A DNA stretch of 64,000 nucleotides from Jeotgalicoccus nanhaiensis (GCA_004570955.1 SPPL01000008.1:31611-95610), one strand, 5' to 3'. Positions 35,799 through 44,709 are shown, numbered from the stretch's first letter. The notes: generated from the letters alone by a model not told the origin. Program-made: numbers and translations.

Positions 35799-37475
35799 TT
35801 ACTGCTTGTTTTTCACATTTTGAAAATTGAATTCTTCATAAGGACTAATTTCTACACCGTCTAAAGCTGAACTGTAAACATTATATTTTTGCGGGTGCAG
35901 GATAAAGATCAGCGGTGCTTCTTCAACTAAGATAGTCTGGATTTCGCTGTATATTTCTTCTCTTACTGCATCATCTGACTCTCTGCTGCCTTCTTCAAGC
36001 AGTCTGTCTACCTCATCATTTTCGAAGAAAGCACGATTTCCCGGACTGCCAATTCTTGATGAATGAACCAGCGGTGTCATCGCATTGTCTGGATCTCCCG
36101 TTGAGTTCCCCCAGCTCATAATATATAAGTCATGTTCTCCGTCTCCTGTTGCTTCAAGGAACGTGCCCCACTCCAGCTGTTCTATTTCCAGTGTAATATT
36201 CAATTCTTCAAGAGACTGCTGCAGCCAGATCGCGGTATCCACACGTTGTGCATTATCGCTGTTCACCATCATCGTCAATGTAAATCCATCTTCATAACCT
36301 GCTTCTTCAAGCAGCCTTTTTGCTTCTTCCATATCATATTCCAAAGGTTCAAGTGACTCAGCAAAGCCGAAAACATCAGGCGCGAGCGGAGACACCGCTT
36401 CAGTACCGGCGCCGTTATATATACCGTCTATTACAGCCTGCTTATTAAAGGCATGTGTCAGTGCCTGGCGCACGCGTTTATCCTGTAAATACTCATTTCT
36501 TGTGTTTAAGCCTATGTACTCAAGAGCCACGGACTGAGTTTCATTTAAAACCAGGTCATCATTAGACGTTATTCTATCTTTGTCACTTGGCGGTACATCT
36601 GCTACAACATCCGACTGCCCTGTCTCAGCTTCCGCAATCCTTGAGGATGCTTCGCTTACTACTTTTAATGTTAAATCAGCAACATTGACGTCGCCATTCC
36701 AGTAATTATCATTTCCTGTCAGAATTGTTTGTTCACCAGGTGTTCTGCTGTCATATTTCAAATATCCCGTTCCCGCCGGATTTTGTTCCACTACCGTACT
36801 TGTATGTTCAGTTATTTGTTCTGCAATTTCTTTATGGCCGCTGCCGCCCGCTTCACGTATTTCGTAATATTCATCCAGTGTGATATCAAGTCCAGCTTCA
36901 TCAAGCGCATGCTGATAATCTTCATCGATTAGTTCTTTGGATAGCATATCACCCGCGCCATGTGTCAGATGACCGAGTAAAGGTGAAAATGGGTATTCCG
37001 TAATAATCTCTACTGTATATTCATCGACTGCATTCACTTCTTCAATCATCTCAAGAACGAATGCTCTTGTTGAGCCCCGGCTCGAATCAAGCAGGCGGTC
37101 GAAATTCGCCTTCACTGCCTCGGCATTAAATTCACTGCCGTCATGAAATTCGACATCTTCCCGTAAAGTGAACTGCCATGTTACATCATCTATTTGTTCC
37201 CACTCTGATGACAGTTCCGGCACGATATCCAGATTCTCGTCCTGGCTGACTAGCCCTTCATAAATATGAGACCTTACCTTTTCAGAAGGTGAATCGTTAC
37301 TTCCATGCGGATCCAGTGATACTGCATCTGCAGGTAATGACTGGGTAAGTGAAAGTTTCTCTGCAGTTTCACCAGTATCATTTGATATTTCCGATGAAAC
37401 TTCGCTGTCATCCGAACAACCTGCCACTGCAAAAATAAACAGTACCGTGAATAAGTATGTTTTAAATGTTTTCAT
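35799..37475 (-). CDS. Oligopeptide/nickel-type ABC substrate-binding lipoprotein (SBP family 5)
   Basis: 558 residues. Lipobox VAGC with Cys20. LSLTQSLPADAVSLDPHGSND, VRSHIYEGLVSQDENLDIVPELSSEW and LREDVEFHDGSEFNAEAVKANFDRLL (in part, about 85-110) are typical of OppA/DppA/NikA-type binding proteins. No permease or ATPase gene is nearby in the window, so it is an orphan binding protein or depends on a transporter elsewhere. The ligand is likely a peptide; nickel-chelate or other is possible. The chain is quite acidic. Confidence 0.88.
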   Translation of the reverse strand: MKTFKTYLFTVLFIFAVAGCSDDSEVSSEISNDTGETAEKLSLTQSLPADAVSLDPHGSNDSPSEKVRSHIYEGLVSQDENLDIVPELSSEWEQIDDVTWQFTLREDVEFHDGSEFNAEAVKANFDRLLDSSRGSTRAFVLEMIEEVNAVDEYTVEIITEYPFSPLLGHLTHGAGDMLSKELIDEDYQHALDEAGLDITLDEYYEIREAGGSGHKEIAEQITEHTSTVVEQNPAGTGYLKYDSRTPGEQTILTGNDNYWNGDVNVADLTLKVVSEASSRIAEAETGQSDVVADVPPSDKDRITSNDDLVLNETQSVALEYIGLNTRNEYLQDKRVRQALTHAFNKQAVIDGIYNGAGTEAVSPLAPDVFGFAESLEPLEYDMEEAKRLLEEAGYEDGFTLTMMVNSDNAQRVDTAIWLQQSLEELNITLEIEQLEWGTFLEATGDGEHDLYIMSWGNSTGDPDNAMTPLVHSSRIGSPGNRAFFENDEVDRLLEEGSRESDDAVREEIYSEIQTILVEEAPLIFILHPQKYNVYSSALDGVEISPYEEFNFQNVKNKQ

Positions 37476-37566
37476 ATTATACCTCTTTGCTATGTATTTA
37501 AATCATACTATATCACTAGGCTTTTTGTTCGTCTACATAATTTCTGAATAATTTAATAATTGATAT

Positions 37567-37602
37567 TAAAAAAGTACACATATGACCACTCATATGTGTA
37601 CT
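37567..37602 (-). terminator. Terminator of the queG-trmL-nfrA unit
   Basis: Stem AGTACACATATG/CATATGTGTACT, then TTTTTT on the minus strand. Confidence 0.92.
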
Positions 37603-37611
37603 CAAATATTT

Positions 37612-38355
37612 TTATTGACCTAAGAATCCTTTTTCTTTTAAGACTGTATCTACATCGAGACGCTGTTTTTTACTGAGCATCTCTGTCACCTGTTCGCTCC
37701 ACTTATCATCGCGTTTGCCGTTTGTTCTGCTGCTGTAATAATCGCTGATGCGCTGGTCGTAGGCATCGATATCATTTTGAACTTCGTCGATTTTCTGGTA
37801 CGTATTTTCATGATACACCGCTTCAAATGGCAAACGTTCTTTTTTCGAACCGTCTTCTCCCTGTTCAGGGTAACCAGCCACCATGCCGAAGAGTACAAAG
37901 GCACCTTCCGGCAGACCTAAAATTTCTCCCGCTTTCTTAATATCATTACGCAGTGAACCGATATAGCAAATACCAAGTCCCATACTTTCTGCTGCCGTCG
38001 CTAGATTTTGTGCAGCCAGGCTGGCATCTACGACACCGACAATCAGATTTTCTGTTTTATCGTATGAAATTTCTTTACCTGCCTGTTTTGCAAGTTCTTT
38101 ATGACGATAAAAATCCACCACGAAAACAAACAGGTGACCGTTATGTTCTACATAGCTCTGCGTACTGATTTCACGCAGGGCTTTTTTCTTCTCAGGGTCA
38201 GTGACCCCCATAATAGAATACGCCTGTACGTAGCTTGATGTACTTGCACTCTGGGCAGCGCCGACCAGTGTTCTGATTGTCTCTTCAGATAATTTTTCAT
38301 CTGTAAACTTTCTTAAAGAACGGTGATTATTCAATAATTTAATAACGTCATTCAT
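37612..38355 (-). CDS. nfrA: NADPH-dependent flavin oxidoreductase (NfrA-like nitroreductase)
   Basis: 247 residues of the nitroreductase fold. NHRSLRKFTDEKLSEETIRTL (in part) at the N terminus binds FMN, AQNLATAAESMGLGICYIGSLRND near 115-138 and LFGMVAGYP near 155 are conserved. NfrA-type proteins reduce FMN, nitro compounds and disulfides with NADPH and are stress-induced in Bacillales. Substrate is not defined. It lies 13 bp after trmL in a run with queG. Confidence 0.85.
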   Translation of the reverse strand: MNDVIKLLNNHRSLRKFTDEKLSEETIRTLVGAAQSASTSSYVQAYSIMGVTDPEKKKALREISTQSYVEHNGHLFVFVVDFYRHKELAKQAGKEISYDKTENLIVGVVDASLAAQNLATAAESMGLGICYIGSLRNDIKKAGEILGLPEGAFVLFGMVAGYPEQGEDGSKKERLPFEAVYHENTYQKIDEVQNDIDAYDQRISDYYSSRTNGKRDDKWSEQVTEMLSKKQRLDVDTVLKEKGFLGQ

Positions 38356-38368
38356 TTAAAAAATCCTC

Positions 38369-38836
38369 CTATTTCAGTCCAGGATACTCCTGCTGTCTTA
38401 ATGCTTCATATACCAGTATACCGACGGTATTCGATAAATTCAGAGAACGTACCTTATCGGTCATCGGGATTCTCATCAGTGATTCCTGATACTTTTCCTT
38501 CAGCCAGTCAGGCAGTCCTTTTGTCTCACGGCCGAAAACAAAATAATGCCTCTCGTCTGTACTGCTGTAATCCATATCGGTAAAATTCTTTTTACCGAAT
38601 TTTGAAATCATATAATACTTTCCTTTGTTCTGTTCAAAAAAATCTTCAATTGTTTCATACTCGTAAAGTTCAAGGTCTTTCCAATAATCGAGACCTGCAC
38701 GCTTCACGTATTTGTCTTCCAGACTGAAACCGTACGGTTTGATCAGGTGCAGCGGCGTGCCTGTAGCAACGCATGTCCTTGCAATATTCCCTGTATTTTG
38801 AGGTATTTCCGGCTGGTACAGCACAACGTGGTTCAT
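38369..38836 (-). CDS. trmL: tRNA (cytidine/uridine-2'-O-)-methyltransferase TrmL
   Basis: 155 residues, SPOUT (knotted) methyltransferase. PEIPQNTGNIARTCVATG at the N terminus, FGRETKGLP near 103 and SLNLSNTVGILVYEALRQQ (in part) near 131 are the three SPOUT motifs. It methylates the ribose at wobble position 34 of tRNA-Leu species. Adjacent queG modifies wobble G in other tRNAs, so the two share a tRNA-modification unit. Confidence 0.93.
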   Translation of the reverse strand: MNHVVLYQPEIPQNTGNIARTCVATGTPLHLIKPYGFSLEDKYVKRAGLDYWKDLELYEYETIEDFFEQNKGKYYMISKFGKKNFTDMDYSSTDERHYFVFGRETKGLPDWLKEKYQESLMRIPMTDKVRSLNLSNTVGILVYEALRQQEYPGLK

Positions 38837-38852
38837 CTTTTTTTCCTTCTTC

Positions 38853-39983
38853 CTAACTCGCTTCTTGTATGCCCATAAGCATTTCTTTTTTTACATCGTC
38901 ATCGGTTTCGATGCCGTATCTTTCATAAATATAATCAAGAGCTTCATCTCCTGAGATCTGGCCGATTGCCCAGTAGGCAGTGCCTTTAATTACCGGACGC
39001 ACATCCGTTTCAGCAACTTGTTTCAGTATATCAATTGCCGCAGTTTCTTTAAAGTGCGCAAGTGCAATGATTGCATTCCGCTGAATCGGCTTCTTGCCGC
39101 GCCAGACACCTGCAAGGTGGCCATACGTTTTATTAAATTCACGATTTGATATTTGCAGCAGGCTGGTAAGTTCAGGCTTTAAAATTTCCGGTTCAAGAAC
39201 AATATCTTCATGGTGTTCTGTATTGATGCCTTTGTTCCGCGGGCAGACCTGCTGGCACGTATCACAGCCGTAAAGCCGGTTCCCTATTTTAGAACGGTAC
39301 TCCATCGGCATGAAACCTTTCGTCTGAGTAAGAAATGAAATGCATTTTTTAGAATCCACCTGCCCGTTTCCGACGAGTGCCCCTGTCGGACAGCGGTCTA
39401 CACAGATATTACAATCTCCGCAGGAATCCAGCAGCTCTTCATCCGCAGGAAATGGATAACTTACAATCATTTCTCCGAGGTAGGAATATGTTCCGAGTTT
39501 CGGGTTGATGATAAAACCATTCTTTCCTGAAAATCCAAGACCGCTCCGGCGTGCCACTTCCCTGTCGCTCAGCACACCTGTATCCACCATTGATTTACAA
39601 TCAATAGACGGATCAAGTTCTCTAATAAAGGCTTCCAGTTTCTCCAGTCTCGTTCGAAGCAAGGTATGGTAATCCATTCCCCACGAAGCTCTCGCAAAGA
39701 TACCGCGGCGTTCACCCTGTTTCGATTTCGGGGCATTGCGCAGTTTATTTGGATAACCGACCGCAATAGACACTATACTTTTTGCATTGGCGAGACTCGC
39801 TTTCGGATTGGTCCGCTCCTCAATCGTACCCGTCTCAAATCCCGACTCATAACCATTCTTATAATAATCAATAAGCTTAGCTTTAAACTCTGTGAACGGT
39901 TCTGCCGTCGTAAATCCGATATCATCGATACCAATCGTATGTGCATATTCAATTACACGTTTTTTAAACTCATGACGGTCCAT
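38853..39983 (-). CDS. queG: Epoxyqueuosine reductase
   Basis: 376 residues. Two ferredoxin-like Cys sets, CGDCNICVDRCPTG (about 188-201) and GCDTCQQVCPRN (about 235-246), bind two [4Fe-4S] clusters; the N-terminal domain holds the cobalamin site with SGLGFSGKNG near 145. C-terminal HEAT-like repeats (KPIQRNAIIALAHFKE) follow. It performs the last step in queuosine synthesis on tRNA. The C-terminal length is typical for QueG of Firmicutes. Confidence 0.93.
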   Translation of the reverse strand: MDRHEFKKRVIEYAHTIGIDDIGFTTAEPFTEFKAKLIDYYKNGYESGFETGTIEERTNPKASLANAKSIVSIAVGYPNKLRNAPKSKQGERRGIFARASWGMDYHTLLRTRLEKLEAFIRELDPSIDCKSMVDTGVLSDREVARRSGLGFSGKNGFIINPKLGTYSYLGEMIVSYPFPADEELLDSCGDCNICVDRCPTGALVGNGQVDSKKCISFLTQTKGFMPMEYRSKIGNRLYGCDTCQQVCPRNKGINTEHHEDIVLEPEILKPELTSLLQISNREFNKTYGHLAGVWRGKKPIQRNAIIALAHFKETAAIDILKQVAETDVRPVIKGTAYWAIGQISGDEALDYIYERYGIETDDDVKKEMLMGIQEAS

Positions 39984-40059
39984 AATTCCCCATCCTTTAT
40001 TTGCAATATTTTCTAATGTGTTTTATATTATTAATAACAAATACACGTGCGAGGTGAAC

Positions 40060-40156
40060 TGCAGGACAATGAAGTAGATTATCCTTTTTCTTATGACATA
40101 TTTAAGTTTATTTATTATGCGAAAATTATGTCGAAATAGGGTAATCCTCTGCAGCT
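40060..40156 (+). ncRNA. Possible structured leader of the ABC-F gene
   Basis: GATTATCC (40077-40084) can pair with GGGTAATC (40138-40145), and CTGCAG near 40060 with CTGCAG near 40151, forming a long imperfect hairpin across the 5' region between queG and the ABC-F gene. It may be part of a regulatory leader. No transcript start is certain. Confidence 0.3.
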
Positions 40157-40226
40157 CATTTATAATATATAACCTCATATAATTACACTCTTCTCTGTTT
40201 ATAATAAGAGGAGATATAATTATATA

Positions 40227-40268
40227 TTGTATTATACTGTGTGGAGCCTTATTTCGACAACGAAATGA
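40227..40268 (+). CDS. Candidate 13-residue leader peptide of the ABC-F gene
   Basis: TTG start, about 13 bases after AAGAGGAG (40206-40213), encoding MYYTVWSLISTTK. The UGA stop (40266-40268) overlaps the ABC-F ribosome site, and the ORF runs into the terminator-like hairpin. This is the arrangement used for drug-induced ribosome stalling upstream of resistance ABC-F genes. Spacing is a little long and the start is not certain. Confidence 0.4.
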   Translation: MYYTVWSLISTTK

Positions 40269-40277
40269 GGCTCTTTT
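40243..40277 (+). terminator. Attenuator hairpin immediately before the ABC-F start
   Basis: GAGCCTTATTTCG pairs with CGAAATGAGGCTC around ACAA (one bulge), followed by six T, three bases before the start codon. The 3' arm contains the likely ribosome site GAGG (40267-40270), so the hairpin can both stop transcription and hide the site. Confidence 0.8.
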
Positions 40278-40279
40278 TT

Positions 40280-41785
40280 ATGATGAATCTTAATAAAATT
40301 ACTTTAGAGATTAACGGTGAAACAATACTTGCGATTGATAACATCACTGTACAGGAACACAAAACAATCGGTCTGATTGGCCGTAACGGCAGTGGAAAAA
40401 CGACTCTGCTGAATTATATTGCCAATAATGCAGAACAGCTTACGAATGAGAATATAATTTATATTCCCCAGCTTAAAAACGCCGATTTTAAAAAAAGCGG
40501 CGGAGAAACGACTAAAGTTTATCTGCAGGAAGGCCTGAAAAATTCAGCAGGTGTCATTTTACTGGATGAACCGACAACGCATTTGGACGAAACAAATGCT
40601 GCATGGCTGTTGAATGAATTGAAGCAAAAGAAAGCTCTTAAAATAGTCGCGTCCCACGACCGGGATTTTCTAGATAAAATTTCAGACGAGATATGGTCGA
40701 TAGAAGATACCAAAATCGCTGTGTATCCGGGAAACTACTCGCATTACAAAGAAATTGAAGCACATAATAAACAGCGTGCAAAACTCGAATATGATAAATA
40801 CATTCGGGAAAAACAGCATCTGGAAAAAGCAGTTGAGAACAAATCCAGACAGGCTGCTTTGTCGAATAGACCCAAAAATAAAACAGATTCGGATTTTAGA
40901 CAAAAAGGAGCTAAGCCTTATTTCAATAAACTACAAAAAAAATTAGATCAGGTAGCTTCAGGTATGGAATCACGACTGAATCAGCTGGAAGAAAAAGAAA
41001 AACCCGAAGAAGAAAAACAGGTGATTTTCTATACTCAGGACATTGAAAAACTCGGCGGTAAAACTGTAATCCGGCTCGAGCGTGAAACTGTAAAAAGACA
41101 GGAGAAAGAGCTTCTAAAAGATGTTTCACTTTATTTAAAAGCAACCGATAAAGTAAGTATTACCGGTAAAAACGGTTCAGGTAAAACGACTCTGCTTAAT
41201 TATATCTACGAGAAGTATCAGTTCTCGAATCTGGATATCGGCTACTTTTATCAGCAGCTTGAGTCTCTGGATTTAAATTCGAGTATTCTCAAAAACATTC
41301 AGAACAGCAGCAATTACGATGAAACCACTGTCAGAACCGCACTCGCCCGCTTGAACATTAAAGGAGATGAAGTTCATAAAACAGTTTCCGTGATCAGCGG
41401 CGGAGAGCGTGTAAAGGTTCAGCTCGTTAAATTGCTGATGTCGAACAGTCAGGTGCTGATACTCGATGAACCAACGAACTTTCTGGATGTCCATTCGATT
41501 GAAGCACTCGAGGATATGCTGAAAAGTTATCCGGGACTAATCATTTTAGTCTCTCACGATAAACGTTTCCGGGACAGTATTGCAGAAACTTCCTACAATA
41601 TAGAGGACCAGAGACTGGTGAACCCTGATACTCCCCTGCCGAGAAATTCTTCCAAAGACGAACTGCTCGTGCTGGAAACTCAGATTACCCGTGTACTCAG
41701 TGAACTGTCGGAAGGTTCCACTCCTAAACTCGAAGCTGAGTTCGAGCGTTTGCTTCAAAAGAAAAAAGACTTGAAAAGTCATTAG
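40280..41785 (+). CDS. Vga/Msr-like ABC-F ribosomal protection protein
   Basis: 501 residues from ATG 40280 (GAGG nine bases upstream). Two ABC domains: GRNGSGKTT (domain 1) and GKNGSGKTT (domain 2), each with LLDEPTTHLD and ILDEPTNFLD Walker B and linker signatures SGGE. An interdomain linker (about 160-235) contains GAKPYFNKLQKKLDQV, like the drug-pocket arm of Vga(A). By eye the similarity to staphylococcal Vga-type antibiotic-resistance ABC-F proteins is extensive (GRNGSGKTTLL, GNYSHY, SNRPKNK, YFYQQLESLDLN). These displace lincosamides, pleuromutilins or streptogramin A from the ribosome. The drug range is not predictable. The attenuator upstream supports inducible expression. Confidence 0.85.
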   Translation: MMNLNKITLEINGETILAIDNITVQEHKTIGLIGRNGSGKTTLLNYIANNAEQLTNENIIYIPQLKNADFKKSGGETTKVYLQEGLKNSAGVILLDEPTTHLDETNAAWLLNELKQKKALKIVASHDRDFLDKISDEIWSIEDTKIAVYPGNYSHYKEIEAHNKQRAKLEYDKYIREKQHLEKAVENKSRQAALSNRPKNKTDSDFRQKGAKPYFNKLQKKLDQVASGMESRLNQLEEKEKPEEEKQVIFYTQDIEKLGGKTVIRLERETVKRQEKELLKDVSLYLKATDKVSITGKNGSGKTTLLNYIYEKYQFSNLDIGYFYQQLESLDLNSSILKNIQNSSNYDETTVRTALARLNIKGDEVHKTVSVISGGERVKVQLVKLLMSNSQVLILDEPTNFLDVHSIEALEDMLKSYPGLIILVSHDKRFRDSIAETSYNIEDQRLVNPDTPLPRNSSKDELLVLETQITRVLSELSEGSTPKLEAEFERLLQKKKDLKSH

Positions 41786-41833
41786 ATTGACAACGGCGTA
41801 CTCTGTTGTTTTTCAGCTAAAAGCAAAGTCCAT

Positions 41834-41863
41834 ACAAAAAAGGCATCCCAAAAAGGGTGCCTT
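41834..41863 (-). terminator. Terminator after the DUF6176-like gene
   Basis: Stem AGGCATCCC/GGGTGCCT (one mismatch), T-run on the minus strand. It overlaps the stop codon and may also close the ABC-F gene from the other side. Confidence 0.75.
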
Positions 41864-42219
41864 TAATCGTTATTATATCTCATAGCCCGTCTGATACGTT
41901 CAGGTATCATAACAATTTCAGCCTTCATATCTTCAGGTCTGAAAGTTTTATCAATACAGCGTTCCCAGTATTCTAAATGTTTTTCATCAAGGTCCGCTTT
42001 GGAAATGTTATCTTCAGATTGATTGTCATCCTGAACACTGTACCAGTATAAGTATTCCACATCATTAAAAGCTTCACGGAAGATAGTTTCAACGAACATT
42101 TTCTCGCCTTCGAGATTCATGAGAACGTCATCCATATGATTATGCATATACTCAATCCACTCATCTACCAGTTCATTTTTACCTTCTTTAACTCTGTATT
42201 TCGTCAATTCTACTCTCAT
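41863..42219 (-). CDS. DUF6176-like protein
   Basis: 118 residues with GAGAGGAG before the ATG. The chain begins with MRVELTKYRVKEGKNELVDEWIEYM, with YLYWYSVQDD in the middle and CIDKTFRPEDMKAEIVMIPERI near the end; I believe this is the DUF6176 group of small alpha/beta (dimeric ferredoxin-like) proteins. Function unknown. It is convergent with the ABC-F gene. Confidence 0.6.
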   Translation of the reverse strand: MRVELTKYRVKEGKNELVDEWIEYMHNHMDDVLMNLEGEKMFVETIFREAFNDVEYLYWYSVQDDNQSEDNISKADLDEKHLEYWERCIDKTFRPEDMKAEIVMIPERIRRAMRYNND

Positions 42220-42411
42220 GATTGCTCCTCTCTTAAAACGGCTATCTATTTAGTATTTAGGTTTAACCTATTTATTATTAAAATTAATTAGTTTAATATA
42301 TTATATGTATCTTTTTTGATTACTTGTATTAATGCTATTATAACGTTTTTTAATCTAAAAACAATGGATATCAGACATCTTAACCCAACTTACGCACCGG
42401 AGGTATCATTT

Positions 42412-42966
42412 ATGAAACTTATACTTGGCTCACAGTCTAAAAGACGCCGTGAATTACTCTCACAGATTGGTCTGGAGTACGAAATCCTTATACCGGATGC
42501 TGATGAAAAACAGATTACAGACAGCGACCCCGAAACTAAAGTCATCGAAACTGCAAGATTAAAAGCATCTGTTTTGACGGCAGATGATAATTCAATACTG
42601 TTAACCTGTGATACAGTAGTCAGCCATAATCAAATAATTTATGAAAAACCGGCCACAATTGAAGACGCGCGTCAAATGATAAGGGCTTTATCCGGAAGCA
42701 CTCATGAAGTGTACTCCGCTGTGATATTAAAGTCAAGAGACTTTGAAGAAATTATTTCCGACAGTACAGAAGTTACTTTTTATGACCTGTCAGAAGAGGA
42801 AATCGAAGAATATATTCAGACAGATGAACCGTATGACAAGGCTGGCGGATACGGAATTCAATCTTTTGGAGCAGTTTTTGTTAAAGAGATAAAAGGCGAT
42901 TATAATACGGTCGTCGGCCTGCCGCTTGCTAAAGTCTACAGAGCCTTAAAGAAATACGGTTTTTAA
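42412..42966 (+). CDS. maf: Maf-like nucleotide pyrophosphatase
   Basis: 184 residues from ATG 42412 with GGAGG upstream; the ORF continues 5' without a ribosome site. SQSKRRRELLSQIG (N terminus), TCDTVVSHNQIIYEKP near 64-79 and YDKAGGYGIQSFGAVFV near 142-158 are the Maf signature segments. It hydrolyses dTTP/UTP or modified pyrimidine triphosphates. A strong terminator follows. Confidence 0.92.
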   Translation: MKLILGSQSKRRRELLSQIGLEYEILIPDADEKQITDSDPETKVIETARLKASVLTADDNSILLTCDTVVSHNQIIYEKPATIEDARQMIRALSGSTHEVYSAVILKSRDFEEIISDSTEVTFYDLSEEEIEEYIQTDEPYDKAGGYGIQSFGAVFVKEIKGDYNTVVGLPLAKVYRALKKYGF

Positions 42967-43000
42967 AATTTGCGGCTTAAATAAAATTTTGGAGTAAACA

Positions 43001-43038
43001 AAAAGACGGCTTGAAAATTTTGATTTCAAGCCGTCTTT
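43001..43038 (+). terminator. Terminator of maf
   Basis: Long stem AAAAGACGGCTTGAAA/TTTCAAGCCGTCTTTT. Confidence 0.95.
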
Positions 43039-43050
43039 TACATCAGGGCT

Positions 43051-43372
43051 GGCATGACAGACTGTCACGTGTATCCCAGACTCTTAGGATTGGTATGACA
43101 GATTCTCATGTGTATCCCAGACTCTCAGGATTGGCATGACAGACTGTCATGTGTATCCCAGACTCTTAGGATTGGTATGACAGATTCTCATGTGTATCCC
43201 AGACTCTTAGGATTGGTATGACAGATTCTCATGTGTATCCCAGACTCTTAGGATTGGTATGACAGATTCTCATGTGTATCCCAGACTCTTAGGGTTGGCA
43301 TGACAGACTGTCATGTGTATCCAAGACTCTCAGGATTGATATGAAAGACTGTCATGTGTACCCCAAGTCCCA
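43051..43372. repeat. Array E: eight 41-bp units, ATGACA palindrome family
   Basis: Units start at 43051, 43092, 43133, 43174, 43215, 43256, 43297 and 43338, exactly 41 bp apart. Type 1 units carry CATGACA-GAC-TGTCATG, a perfect 7-bp palindrome; type 2 units carry ATGACAGATTCTCAT, a weaker stem. The linker is TGTATCCCAGACTCTTAGGA-like and hardly varies. It lies between convergent maf and the flavoenzyme gene, whose own terminator I cannot find. Confidence 0.95.
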
Positions 43373-43380
43373 ATTTTTAT

Positions 43381-44709
43381 TTATATATCAAATAAAGTAT
43401 TAAATGCTTCACTCATTACAGGGTGATTGTACATCTGATCACGAAGTACTGTATAAGGTATATCGTGGTCCATAGCGAGTTTAGCCAGGTTAATCAGTTC
43501 TTCTGAGTTCACGCCATATAAATGCACTCCAAGAATTTTTCCGCTTTCTGTATCCACCACTGCTTTAAATAAACCGCGCAGTTCATTATTGATGTGAGAT
43601 CTCGGGTGACCCGACATCGGCATACTGTTTTCATCCGCTTCATAGCCCTCTTCTTTTGCTTCCTGCAAGGTCAGCCCCACGCGGGAATATGGCGGATCTG
43701 TAAACATGGTGTAATGCACGTTTGTCCGCGAATCGTATGAATACTCACCATCATCAAATAAATGACTTTTTACAATACGGTAATCATCCAGAGATGTGTA
43801 AGTAAACTGGAAGCCGTCTTTTACATCACCCATCGCGTAAATATTATCAGCAGTTGTCTGAAGGTGATTATCAACTTTGATTCCGCCGTTTTCAGTCAGC
43901 TGAACTGAAGTGTTATCCAGCCCGAGTCCTTTAGTATTGGGTTTTCGGCCTGTAGCAAATAAAATCGCATTTGATGTCAGCTCTCTCCCGTCTGATAAAG
44001 TAACGGTAATGTTACTGCTGCTTTCTTCTTTCACTTTTTCTGCCCGCTCACCGAAGATAAAATTAATGCCGCTCTCTTTCATATCCTTTGTAATTTCATT
44101 TCTGATACCTTCATCTTCGTCTTTTAGAATTTCATCGGCAGGCACGATAACACTGACTTCTGAACCAAAAGCATTATACATCGTTGCGAATTCAAGACCA
44201 ATGTATCCCCCGCCGACAATCGTCAGCTTATCCGGCAGTATTTCTTCGTCTATCAGCGTTGTGCTCGTATAAACTTTATCAGAGTCTATATCACCCTCGA
44301 GCGGCGGTATGCTGGTCTCTGCTCCAGTATTAACGAAGATTTTATCTGCACTCAGTACTTCTTTTTTGCCGTTTTCTGTTTCTACTTCAATTTCCTTGTC
44401 GCTGATAAAAACAGCAGTACCGTCATATACTGTCGCCTTGTTTAAGTCTGCAACACTGTGATAGTTTTTATCACGCAGTCTCTCAATGACCCCGTTTTTG
44501 CGTTCTACGGCAGCTCTGTATTCACTGCCGTTCAATGCATCATGCATTAACAGCTTCGTCGGAATACAGGCGATATTAATACAAGTTCCGCCGTACATTG
44601 TTTTATCTTTTTCGATTAGCGCCACATTCCAGTCACGGCCGGCGAGGTCCCCTGCCAAAGTTTTACCGGCTTTGCCGAAACCGATTATTATTGCATCAAA
44701 ATGTGTCAA
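43381..44709 (-). CDS. FAD-dependent disulfide oxidoreductase (MerA/RclA-like)
   Basis: 442 residues. AAGGAG lies nine bases before TTG 44709, while the ATG at 44718 touches it, so I take TTG (reading MTHFDAIIIGFGKAG). FAD motif GFGKAGKTL, redox pair GGTCINIACIPTK (Cys-x4-Cys near 41-46), NAD motif GGGYIGLEFA near 164 and the C-terminal dimerisation domain are complete. The extra N-terminal HMA domain of mercuric reductase is absent, so it fits the RclA/MerA hypothiocyanous-acid reductase group better. Function remains an inference. Confidence 0.82.
   Translation of the reverse strand: MTHFDAIIIGFGKAGKTLAGDLAGRDWNVALIEKDKTMYGGTCINIACIPTKLLMHDALNGSEYRAAVERKNGVIERLRDKNYHSVADLNKATVYDGTAVFISDKEIEVETENGKKEVLSADKIFVNTGAETSIPPLEGDIDSDKVYTSTTLIDEEILPDKLTIVGGGYIGLEFATMYNAFGSEVSVIVPADEILKDEDEGIRNEITKDMKESGINFIFGERAEKVKEESSSNITVTLSDGRELTSNAILFATGRKPNTKGLGLDNTSVQLTENGGIKVDNHLQTTADNIYAMGDVKDGFQFTYTSLDDYRIVKSHLFDDGEYSYDSRTNVHYTMFTDPPYSRVGLTLQEAKEEGYEADENSMPMSGHPRSHINNELRGLFKAVVDTESGKILGVHLYGVNSEELINLAKLAMDHDIPYTVLRDQMYNHPVMSEAFNTLFDI

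Noticed and set aside
40241..40279. ABC-F start at GTG 40241
   Set aside because: It would put 13 extra codons inside the attenuator hairpin with no ribosome site at a fitting distance. ATG 40280 has GAGG and matches the start of related ABC-F proteins.
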